5,766 bases of DNA from Gammaproteobacteria bacterium (lineage in GTDB: Bacteria; Pseudomonadota; Gammaproteobacteria; Steroidobacterales; Steroidobacteraceae), in the NCBI GenBank assembly GCA_030830595.1, contig JAURMS010000397.1, positions 1-5,766 on the forward strand, in the 5' to 3' direction. Shown one piece after another: positions 1 to 5,766 of the stretch. The notes beneath the pieces are model-generated. The model worked only from the letters and a program-made list of their open reading frames with translations. It had not been told where the DNA came from and made no database searches. The position numbers were made by a program, and so were the translations under genes. Position 1 is the stretch's first letter; each line of letters opens with the position of its first letter.

Positions 1-2017
1 GAACGGCGCCAACGTCACCTCCATGAAGGCGGCGGTGAACCTGCCGCTGACCGATACCATGGCCTTCCGCCTGACCGGCATCTACGACAACAGCGATGGT
101 TTCTACACCAACGACAAGCGCACGGCACTCTTTCCCGGTGTGGTCCCCTTGTGGGTGGCTGACTTCGATCCGACCATTGCTGGTTGTCAGGGGTTTTGTA
201 TCCCAGCCGGCACGCCGCTGCCCCCGGAGGTCGACACCACTGCTACCGGTACCGGCGGGCCGCTCGGCGGCAAGAACGTGCTCGCCGCCAAGGCCAAGCT
301 GCTGTGGGAGCCGACTGACAACTACAGCGCCTACGTGATCGTCGAGGGCGTGAAGGATCGATCCGATGCGCCTCCGGGGGTGAACGAGAGCACGGCGACC
401 GACCTGCTGACTGCGCTGGGCTTCCCCGGCATCCAGCTGGCGGGCCAGAAGAATCCGTTCAGCACGCTGATTTCCGGCAATGACGACATCCAGATGGACA
501 AGGGCCACCGTGTCGACTCCACGGGCGTCTACCTGACCCAGACTCTCGACCTTGATCTTGGAGAGGTGAAGTCCATCACCGGTTATCGTGAGGAGCAGCA
601 GCGCCTGCCCAGCACCTACACGGGCGAATCCTTCCAGACGCTGTTTGATTCCACCCGCAACACCGAGCGCTTCACCTTCCAGCAGGAGCTGCGCTTTGCC
701 TCCGACCTGGACGGTCCGTTCAACTTTGTGGTGGGCGGCAACTACTTCAAGGACGCGTTCAACTTCCGTGCCTTCTTCTCGGTGGGCCTGGTATCGCTGA
801 TCCCGGTCTTTGACGCTGATACTGGCAGTTTCGTTCGTAGCGATGGCACGGTCAGCCTGGACACCCGTTCCCTGTTTGACTACCAGTTGCAGTACACCGA
901 GCAGGACCGGACCGAGTACGCCGTGTTCTTCGACGGCAAGTACGAACTGTCCAACAACCTGACCCTGAGCGCCGGTATCCGACTCAGCAAGGACGAGAAG
1001 GACTTTATCCGTGCGGTCGACGGCGGCGGACTCTGCAATGAATTCACCGAGGCCCAGGACGCCATCACCGTCGATGGGGTGTGCCGCGACGTGCGTTCGC
1101 AGAACATCTCCCGCGCCGGGATCACGCCGCGTCAGTGGAACGGCCGCGAGGTGCCGCTGCCGCCCGAGAGCTTCGGTACCTACGTAGATACCAGCGACGA
1201 GTGGGAGGAGACCACCTGGCGCACCGTGCTCGACTACAAGTTCGACGACGGCCAGATGTTCTACCTGAGCTACGCGACAGGCTTCCTGTCGGGCGGCTTC
1301 TCGGAGACCTGCGCAACCGTTTCGCGTTGCGCTTACGATCCGGAGACCAACGACAACATCGAGCTGGGCTACAAGGCCGACCTGTTCGACAACACGCTCA
1401 GGCTCTCGGCGTCGGCTTATCTGACCACGTATGAGAACCTGCAGCGCGCGGTCGTTGCGGCCTACACCTCGGCGGACGGTTCCAGCCAGCAGGAGACCGT
1501 CACGGTCAACACCGGCGAGTCGGAGGCCAAGGGCATCGACATCGAGGCCACTTGGGTTCCGTCGGAGAACCTGCGCATCAATGCGGCGGTCAACTGGCTG
1601 GATCACTCCTACAAGAACGGCATCCTGCCCGACCTGCGCGGTGGCAACGAGCCAATCGACCTGACCCAGTTCGACGTGCCGTTCTCGCCGGAGACCAAGC
1701 TGCTGCTCGGTGTGGCCTACGACCAGGGCCTGACCAACGGCCAGCGCGTGACCTGGAACGCCTCGGTCAACTACCAGAGCGAGGCGGAAACGGACGTGTT
1801 CAACGGCCTCAACACCCAGATGGAGGAGCGCACCCTGGTCGACCTGTCAGCGACCCTGCATGATCGCGACGACCGTTGGTCGGTCACGGCTTATGCCTCC
1901 AACGTGACGGACGAGACCTACCGCGTGGCGGCTCTGCCGGTAGCCGGTCTCTGGAACTTCACCAACTACGGGGCACCGCGGTCCTACGGTCTCACCCTGT
2001 CGATGAAGTTCGACTGA
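1..2017 (+). CDS. TonB-dependent outer-membrane receptor, C-terminal beta-barrel part (5' truncated by window edge)
   Basis: The reading frame is open from base 2 to the TGA at 2015-2017 (671 visible codons), so the ATG at 23 is internal. TonB-dependent receptors are outer-membrane 22-strand barrels that import siderophores, cobalamin, glycans or other large or scarce ligands using ExbBD-TonB energy. Visible family marks, counting the codon at base 2 as residue 1: an early barrel strand ending in the DGFYTN motif near residues 33-38, the strand motif FQQELRFAS around 226-234, alternating hydrophobic/polar strands with many aromatic girdle residues, NVTDETY at 634-640, and a C-terminal strand ending SMKFD. 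Full-length members usually run about 750-900 residues, so roughly the first 150-200 (signal peptide, TonB box, plug) are missing. Six cysteines fall in three close pairs (62/66, 345/361, 437/443), probably in external loops. The ligand is unknown. The gene is followed closely by an SDR gene, suggesting co-transcription. The family call is secure; the specificity is not. Confidence 0.95.
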   Translation, partial: NGANVTSMKAAVNLPLTDTMAFRLTGIYDNSDGFYTNDKRTALFPGVVPLWVADFDPTIAGCQGFCIPAGTPLPPEVDTTATGTGGPLGGKNVLAAKAKLLWEPTDNYSAYVIVEGVKDRSDAPPGVNESTATDLLTALGFPGIQLAGQKNPFSTLISGNDDIQMDKGHRVDSTGVYLTQTLDLDLGEVKSITGYREEQQRLPSTYTGESFQTLFDSTRNTERFTFQQELRFASDLDGPFNFVVGGNYFKDAFNFRAFFSVGLVSLIPVFDADTGSFVRSDGTVSLDTRSLFDYQLQYTEQDRTEYAVFFDGKYELSNNLTLSAGIRLSKDEKDFIRAVDGGGLCNEFTEAQDAITVDGVCRDVRSQNISRAGITPRQWNGREVPLPPESFGTYVDTSDEWEETTWRTVLDYKFDDGQMFYLSYATGFLSGGFSETCATVSRCAYDPETNDNIELGYKADLFDNTLRLSASAYLTTYENLQRAVVAAYTSADGSSQQETVTVNTGESEAKGIDIEATWVPSENLRINAAVNWLDHSYKNGILPDLRGGNEPIDLTQFDVPFSPETKLLLGVAYDQGLTNGQRVTWNASVNYQSEAETDVFNGLNTQMEERTLVDLSATLHDRDDRWSVTAYASNVTDETYRVAALPVAGLWNFTNYGAPRSYGLTLSMKFD

Positions 2018-2020
2018 GGT
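2016..2020 (+). promoter_or_regulatory. Shine-Dalgarno sequence for the SDR gene, overlapping the receptor stop codon
   Basis: GAGGT at 2016-2020 shares its first two bases with the receptor's TGA stop (2015-2017). It lies 5 bases before the GTG at 2026 but only 2 bases before the GTG at 2023, so it favours the 2026 start. The arrangement suggests the SDR is translated from the receptor mRNA, perhaps by terminating ribosomes. Confidence 0.6.
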
Positions 2021-2025
2021 CCGTG

Positions 2026-2844
2026 GTGTACCGGCTGGTCGACGGCAAGGGACGGGCGCGGCTCGCGGTGGTGACCGGCGGGGCGGGCGGCATCGGTGCC
2101 GCCACCTGCCGCCGGCTTGCCGAGGCCGGCGCAGCAGTGCTCGTCACGGACGTGCAGACGGCGGCGGGTGAATCACTCGCCGCCGAGCTTCGCTCCGCCG
2201 GGCACCCGGCCTGGTATCACGATCTTGATGTCGGTAGCGAGGACGCCTGGCGCCGCGTGCGCCAGGCGGGTCTCTCACTCCATGGGCGTGCGTCGATCCT
2301 GGTCAACAATGCCGGGATCGACGTGGTCCGTGACATGGCAGGTACCTCACTGGCGGATTGGGACCGCCTGTTCCGGGTGAATTCCACTGGCATGTTCCTG
2401 GGGATGAAGGAGTTCGCTGACGACCTCCATGAGGAAGCCGTGGAGACCGGTCAGCTGAGCTCGGTGGTCAACATGTCCTCGATCTGCGGCCTGATCGGCG
2501 TCGCCTTCCAGGTGGCCTATTGCGCCACCAAGGGCTCGGTGAGGCTGATGAGCAAGGCGGCTGCGCTGGAATATGCGGCGCTGGGCAAGAAGATACGGGT
2601 GAACTCCATCCACCCCGGCACCGTGGATACGGCCTTTGCCGCGCAGTGCCTCAAGGAGCTCGGCGAGGTGGGTTTCGCGCCCTCCCCGGAGGAAGCGCGG
2701 GCAGCCATCGCTCGTGCCCACCCCATCGGCCATATGGCGGACCCCTACGAGATCGCCGATGCCATCGTGTTCCTGGCCTCGGACGCCTCTCGCTTCCTGA
2801 CCGGTTCCGAGCTGACCCCTGACGGGGGGTATACGGCGCAGTAA
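2026..2844 (+). CDS. NAD-type short-chain dehydrogenase/reductase (classical SDR)
   Basis: A complete 272-residue cytosolic oxidoreductase with a Rossmann fold, normal length for the classical SDR family. Using the GTG at 2026: the cofactor glycine motif TGGAGGIG is at residues 17-24; Asp42 at the end of beta-2 (VLVTD) predicts NAD(H) over NADP(H); HDLDV at 65-69 holds the adenine-contacting Asp; NNAG is at 94-97. The catalytic set is Asn119, Ser152, Tyr165 and Lys169 (YCATK), with the usual 13-residue Ser-Tyr spacing. HPG is at 196-198, and the C-terminus ends DGGYTAQ, as in many hydroxysteroid, cyclic-alcohol and dihydrodiol dehydrogenases. Those families reversibly oxidise secondary alcohols to ketones; the substrate here is unknown. 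No ATG is suitably placed: GTG at 2023 and 2026 are the candidates, and 2026 has the better Shine-Dalgarno spacing. The frame extends back to an ATG at 1876, but that stretch lies inside the receptor gene and does not look like an SDR. Probably an operon partner of the receptor and convergent with the E2 gene. Confidence 0.93.
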   Translation: MYRLVDGKGRARLAVVTGGAGGIGAATCRRLAEAGAAVLVTDVQTAAGESLAAELRSAGHPAWYHDLDVGSEDAWRRVRQAGLSLHGRASILVNNAGIDVVRDMAGTSLADWDRLFRVNSTGMFLGMKEFADDLHEEAVETGQLSSVVNMSSICGLIGVAFQVAYCATKGSVRLMSKAAALEYAALGKKIRVNSIHPGTVDTAFAAQCLKELGEVGFAPSPEEARAAIARAHPIGHMADPYEIADAIVFLASDASRFLTGSELTPDGGYTAQ

Positions 2845-2870
2845 CCGCCGGGCTTTCAGATCCCGGCAGG
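2845..2870. terminator. Possible bidirectional terminator hairpin between convergent genes
   Basis: GCCGGG at 2847-2852 can pair with CCCGGC at 2862-2867 around a 9-base loop. Two more C-G pairs (2845/2870 and 2846/2869) extend the stem past one unpaired A at 2868. It covers the 11-bp gap between the SDR stop and the E2 stop and runs into the end of the E2 gene. Neither strand has a T-tract after the stem, so an intrinsic terminator is not well supported. It may only slow polymerase or protect 3' ends. Confidence 0.3.
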
Positions 2871-4097
2871 CTCCTCCACCAGGCCCCGCAGGGTTGCCAG
2901 GAAGCGCGCGCCTTCGGCACCGTCCACCACGCGGTGGTCGGCGGAAAGTTGCACCGTCATCACCTTGTCCACGGCCGGTGTGCCATCACGGGCAATGACA
3001 CCTTCCTTTGCCGCGCCTACTGCCAGGATGCCGACCTGAGGCGGGTTGATGATGGCGTCGAAGCGATCGATGCCGAACATGCCGAGGTTCGAGACCGTGA
3101 AGGTGCCGCCCGTGATCTCCTCACGGGCCAGCCTGCCTTCACGGGCCTTGCTGGCCAGCTCGGCGACTTCCCGGGCGATCGTTGCGCAGTCCTTGGTGTC
3201 CGCCATGCGCAGGATGGGGGTGACCAGGCCACCCTCCGTGGCCACCGCAACGCTGATGTCCGCGTGTGGGAACTTCAGAACTTCCTCGCCCTGCAGCTGG
3301 GCGTTCACCTGCGGGTGCCGGACCAGCGCCAGCGCTACGGCCCGCAGCAGCAGGTCATTGACAGACACCGCCTGTCCGGCCGCCTTCAACGCTGCGCGGC
3401 GGGCAAACAGGGCACCCACCTCGAGGTCGGCGGATAGCCGGTAGTGGGGAATGCTCTGCTTGGACTCGCTGAGGCGCCGGGCGATGGTCAGGCGCATGGA
3501 GGTCATCCGCTCCCTGACTGGTTCGTTGGTCACGACCTGCTGGGGTGCAGCGGCAGCGCCACCGGTGGGCGCCATCTTGCCCTGCGCGATAGCGGCGGCC
3601 TCCACGTCCTCCTTGGAGACCCGGCCGTTGCGACCGGTGCCCTTAACGGTCGACAGGTCGACGCCGAGCCGCTCGGCGAGGCGGCGGGCAATCGGGCTGA
3701 CCCGGCCCTCGCCGTCACCGCCGGGGGCTGACGCAGTCGTGTCGCTCCCTGTGGCCGGGGTTGCCGCCGGGGCCGTGGCTTCCGGCTCGAAGGAGGTATC
3801 CGCCGGCTTGAAAGCCGCAATGAAGGCATCGATGTCGGCTTCCGTCACGTCGGAGCCGGCATAGACGCCGATCAGGGCGCCGACCGCACAGGTGTCGCCC
3901 TCCGCAGCCAGCACTCGTCTTAGCGTGCCATCGATGGGAGATTCCACGGAGTTGACGATTTTTTCCGTCTCCACGTCCAGCAAGGGCGCATTGCGCTTCA
4001 GCGTTTCGCCAGGCGTGGCATGCCACTGGGTGATGGTGCCTTCCTGCATCTCGATGCCCCACTTGGGCATGGTGATCGGGTGAATGCGCTGGCTCAT
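2856..4097 (-). CDS. acoC: Dihydrolipoyl acyltransferase (E2) of a 2-oxoacid/acetoin-type dehydrogenase complex
   Basis: A complete 413-residue E2 core subunit of a cytosolic multienzyme complex. It carries the acyl group from E1 on a lipoyl arm and transfers it to CoA. Domains: an N-terminal lipoyl domain at about 5-80, opening MPKWGIEM (10-17), with the lipoylated lysine Lys46 in ETEKIVN; an Ala/Pro/Thr-rich flexible linker at about 98-130; a peripheral-subunit-binding domain at about 132-168 (VSPIARRLAERLGVDL, then GTGRNGRVSKEDV); a second short linker; and the acyltransferase domain from about 196, ending with the active-site motif HRVVDG (His388, Asp392). Its ATG overlaps the stop of the E1-beta gene by four bases, and GAGGT lies 9 bases upstream. 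MPKWG and ETEKI are typical of E2s in acetoin-type complexes, which agrees with the neighbouring E1 genes. The classical catalytic core would equally fit a pyruvate or branched-chain 2-oxoacid complex. The E2 function is secure; the acoC symbol is an inference from the operon and less certain. Confidence 0.93.
   Translation of the reverse strand: MSQRIHPITMPKWGIEMQEGTITQWHATPGETLKRNAPLLDVETEKIVNSVESPIDGTLRRVLAAEGDTCAVGALIGVYAGSDVTEADIDAFIAAFKPADTSFEPEATAPAATPATGSDTTASAPGGDGEGRVSPIARRLAERLGVDLSTVKGTGRNGRVSKEDVEAAAIAQGKMAPTGGAAAAPQQVVTNEPVRERMTSMRLTIARRLSESKQSIPHYRLSADLEVGALFARRAALKAAGQAVSVNDLLLRAVALALVRHPQVNAQLQGEEVLKFPHADISVAVATEGGLVTPILRMADTKDCATIAREVAELASKAREGRLAREEITGGTFTVSNLGMFGIDRFDAIINPPQVGILAVGAAKEGVIARDGTPAVDKVMTVQLSADHRVVDGAEGARFLATLRGLVEEPAGI
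4094..4097 (-). other. ATGA stop/start overlap joining E1-beta and E2
   Basis: On the minus strand the E2 start ATG and the E1-beta stop TGA share bases in ATGA. This is a common sign of translational coupling, which would help keep E1 and E2 in proportion. Confidence 0.85.
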
Positions 4098-5104
4098 GAC
4101 TTCAGGACCTCGCGGATGGCCGCCTCGATACGCTGCGGGCTGGGGATGTACATGCGTTCCAGTTCGCGGGCGAAGGGAACGGGCGTGTGCGGCGGGGTTA
4201 CCTGGATGACAGGCGCCTTGAGGCTGTGGAAGGCGTTACTGACCACCAGCGCCGCAATGTCTGCCGCCACCGAGCAGCGGGGCGGCGATTCATCGACAAT
4301 CACAAGGCGCCCAGTGTTTTCCAGGCTTTCGTAGATGGTCTCGTCATCCAGTGGCGACAGCGTGCGGGGATCGATGAGGTCACAGGTGATGCCGTCTGCT
4401 GCCAGGGCGTCGAGTGCCTTCTCGGCAAAGCTGACCATGCGGCCTATGGCCACCACCGTGGCGTGCTCGCCCTCCCGCACCAGGTTGGCCTCGCCAAAGG
4501 GGATGGTGTAGTCGCCCTCGGGGACCGGTCCCTTGCGTGGATACAGGGCCTTGTGTTCGAAGAAGATCACCGGGTCGTCGTCGCGGATGGCGGTCAGCAG
4601 CAGGCCCTTGGCATCGTAGGCATTGGAGGGCACGACTACCTTGAGGCCAGGTACCGAGGTGACCAGGGCATACATGGACTGTGAGTGCTGCGCACCCATG
4701 TTCATGCCGGCACCGGTGGCGGTGCGGATGACGATGGGGCAGGCTGTCTTGCCGCCGAACATGTAGCGGAACTTGGCCGCCTGGTTGATGACCTGGTCGA
4801 AGCAGACGCCGAGGAAGTCGGCGAACATCAACTCTGCAATCGGCCGCAGCCCGGCAAGCGCCGCGCCGTTGGCCGCACCAACGATGGCGGACTCGGAAAT
4901 CGGCGTATCGATCACGCGGTGGTCCCCGAACTTGGGCAGCAGGCCCTTGGTGACCCCGAACACGCCGCCGGCCGCCTCTCGCTGGCCGGAGGTGCCGCCG
5001 GCGCCGCCGGAGACGTCCTCGCCGAGCACGATGACCCGTTCGTCACGTGCCATCTCGAGGTGGAGCGCCTCGTTGATGGCATCACGCATGGAAATCTGTC
5101 GCAT
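4094..5104 (-). CDS. acoB: Acetoin dehydrogenase-type E1 component, beta subunit (thiamine-diphosphate-dependent)
   Basis: A complete 336-residue beta subunit of a heterotetrameric E1 that, with E1-alpha, uses thiamine diphosphate to cleave or decarboxylate the substrate and load the acyl unit on E2. An N-terminal transketolase-type pyrimidine-binding domain covers about 4-180 and a transketolase C-terminal domain about 208-330. Key sites: LGEDV at 27-31; Glu71 in DTPISE, the residue that activates the cofactor N1' in this family; NQAAKFRYMFGG at 107-118; and the active-site His140 in GAQHSQ. The Gly-rich segment after GEDV (33-47, running into VFGVTKGLL), plus FDQVINQAAKF, DPVIFFEHKA, YTIPFGEANLVREG and TPPHTPVPFA, match recalled Pseudomonas AcoB closely and pyruvate dehydrogenase E1-beta less well. 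The start at 5104 gives MRQIS, a usual family beginning. It follows E1-alpha by 10 bases with only a weak Shine-Dalgarno (CGGA). Pyruvate or branched-chain E1-beta remain alternatives. Confidence 0.93.
   Translation of the reverse strand: MRQISMRDAINEALHLEMARDERVIVLGEDVSGGAGGTSGQREAAGGVFGVTKGLLPKFGDHRVIDTPISESAIVGAANGAALAGLRPIAELMFADFLGVCFDQVINQAAKFRYMFGGKTACPIVIRTATGAGMNMGAQHSQSMYALVTSVPGLKVVVPSNAYDAKGLLLTAIRDDDPVIFFEHKALYPRKGPVPEGDYTIPFGEANLVREGEHATVVAIGRMVSFAEKALDALAADGITCDLIDPRTLSPLDDETIYESLENTGRLVIVDESPPRCSVAADIAALVVSNAFHSLKAPVIQVTPPHTPVPFARELERMYIPSPQRIEAAIREVLKS
4107..4111 (-). promoter_or_regulatory. Shine-Dalgarno sequence for the E2 gene
   Basis: GAGGT on the minus strand, inside the last codons of E1-beta and 9 bases before the E2 ATG. 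It supports the start at 4097 and means E2 need not depend only on re-initiation at the ATGA overlap. Confidence 0.55.
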
Positions 5105-5114
5105 GGAATATCCG

Positions 5115-5766
5115 TTACTGGTAGGAGACGTAGACGTCGCTGAGCAGGTCCTCGGCGCCTGGGGGCGTCGCAGCCCGGGCGGTCGCCACCGAGCTGTCGA
5201 TCAACTGCAGCACCTCGGAGTCCACCGCATCCAGTTCGGCTGCGGTCAGGCTGCCGTCCGCGGTGACCCGCTCGCGAAACTTGCGCAGGCAATCCATGGA
5301 TTCCCTGAGGCGCGTCACCTCGTCCTTGGCGCGGTAGAGCTGGGGATCGCCTTCGAAATGGCCGAAGAAGCGGGTGATCTTGGCCTCGATGGCCGACGGG
5401 CCTCCACCCTCGCGCGCCCGCGCGACTGCCCGGCCGACGGCCTCGTAGACGGCAAAGAAGTCGGCGCCGTCACAGACCTCTGCCGGCATGCCGAAGCCGC
5501 GGCAGCGTCCGGCGATGTCGCCCGACCCGACCGAGTAGGAGGCCCCCGTGTGCTCGGAGTAGCCGTTGTCCTCAAAGACGAAGATCGCGGGTGCCTTGAG
5601 CACGACCGCCATGTTCATGGCCTCGAACACCGTGCCCTGGTTGCAGCTGCCGTCGCCCCCGAAGGCGACTGCCACCTTGCCGTGGCCCTGGTTGCGGCAT
5701 GCGATCGCCGCACCGACGGCGATGGGCGGTCCGCCACCGACGATGGCGTTCGCGCCGAGCATGCCC
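5115..5766 (-). CDS. acoA: Acetoin dehydrogenase-type E1 component, alpha subunit (N-terminal part beyond window)
   Basis: The frame is open to the right edge: a Gly codon at 5763-5765 precedes the Met at 5760-5762, giving GMLGAN, an internal motif of this family, so that Met is not the start. About 216 C-terminal residues are visible of a usual length near 325. This subunit holds the diphosphate end of thiamine diphosphate. Counting the Gly as residue 1, the cofactor/Mg motif starts at GDG (37-39) and closes at Asn67 in EDNGY, the expected spacing. GHFEGDPQLYR at 135-145 contains the family's loop histidine (His136). The end (LLSDVYVSYQ) and the region RESMDCLRKFRERV agree closely with recalled Pseudomonas AcoA. 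Pyruvate or branched-chain E1-alpha normally differ at GHFEGD and at the C-terminus. First visible gene of the E1-alpha/E1-beta/E2 operon; its promoter and start are outside. The TAA stop lies 10 bases before the E1-beta start. Confidence 0.92.
   Translation of the reverse strand, partial: GMLGANAIVGGGPPIAVGAAIACRNQGHGKVAVAFGGDGSCNQGTVFEAMNMAVVLKAPAIFVFEDNGYSEHTGASYSVGSGDIAGRCRGFGMPAEVCDGADFFAVYEAVGRAVARAREGGGPSAIEAKITRFFGHFEGDPQLYRAKDEVTRLRESMDCLRKFRERVTADGSLTAAELDAVDSEVLQLIDSSVATARAATPPGAEDLLSDVYVSYQ

Noticed and set aside
23..25. ATG at 23 as the start of the receptor
   Set aside because: The frame is open to base 2 with receptor-like residues, and a start here would lack the signal peptide and plug.
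1876..2025. Upstream ATG extension of the SDR frame
   Set aside because: It lies wholly in another frame of the receptor gene or the stop junction, encodes an Arg/Gly/Ser-rich stretch unlike any SDR N-terminus, and would give an overlong protein.
2347..2733. 128-codon minus-strand open frame opposite the SDR
   Set aside because: It mirrors a well-supported gene in high-GC DNA, and its translation shows no recognisable domain.
2824..2829. Run of six G near the SDR 3' end, considered as a frameshift site
   Set aside because: The frame continues correctly through the conserved DGGYTAQ tail to the stop, so there is no sign of a shift.
2934..3864. Several plus-strand open frames opposite E2
   Set aside because: Same shadow effect; no family motif or ribosome-site context, and they overlap each other in different frames.
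4985..5013. GC-rich near-repetitive run (gccgccggcgccgccgg)
   Set aside because: It encodes the Gly/Ala segment of E1-beta after GEDV that is normal for AcoB-like proteins; low-complexity codons explain it.
4187..5143. Two long plus-strand open frames (165 and 152 codons) opposite E1-beta
   Set aside because: Long antisense frames arise easily from strong G/C third-position bias. The minus strand has full E1-beta motifs, and these translations (rich in Gly, Arg, His, Asp) match nothing I recognise.
5760..5762. Minus-strand ATG as the start of E1-alpha
   Set aside because: It sits inside the conserved GMLGAN motif in the middle of the family; about 110 N-terminal residues lie beyond the edge.

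Overview
The window looks like a piece of a high-GC, Gram-negative chromosome (about 60-65% GC by eye, with strongly G/C-biased third codon positions). A TonB-dependent outer-membrane receptor and an acetoin-dehydrogenase-type E1/E2 operon point to a heterotrophic proteobacterium. The receptor style (FQQELRFAS and NVTDETY motifs) is common in gammaproteobacteria and sphingomonads. The sequence alone does not fix the taxon.

Layout: (1) Plus strand, 1-2017: the barrel of a TonB-dependent receptor, cut by the left edge so that signal peptide, TonB box and plug lie outside. (2) Plus strand, 2026-2844: an NAD-type short-chain dehydrogenase/reductase (SDR) starting 8 bases after the receptor stop, with a Shine-Dalgarno sequence overlapping that stop. 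(3) An 11-bp convergent gap with a small GC-rich hairpin. (4) Minus strand, 5766 down to 2856: a thiamine-diphosphate-dependent dehydrogenase complex in the order E1-alpha (5' end beyond the right edge), E1-beta, E2. E1-alpha and E1-beta are 10 bp apart; E1-beta and E2 overlap by four bases (ATGA). No E3 (dihydrolipoamide dehydrogenase) is present. There is no gene-free stretch over 300 bases and no RNA gene, mobile element or CRISPR array.

How the genes may work together: E1-alpha and E1-beta resemble AcoA and AcoB of the Pseudomonas-type acetoin dehydrogenase, which cleaves acetoin to acetaldehyde and an acetyl unit passed to CoA through the lipoyl domain of E2. The E2 here has the classical CoA acyltransferase core rather than the alpha/beta-hydrolase-like core remembered for Pseudomonas AcoC. 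With a receptor for a large ligand and an alcohol/ketone-type SDR next door, a plausible inference is a small uptake-and-catabolism locus in which the SDR acts on a hydroxyl or keto group and the E1/E2 complex cleaves a 2-oxo or alpha-hydroxyketone intermediate. The substrate cannot be read from the sequence.
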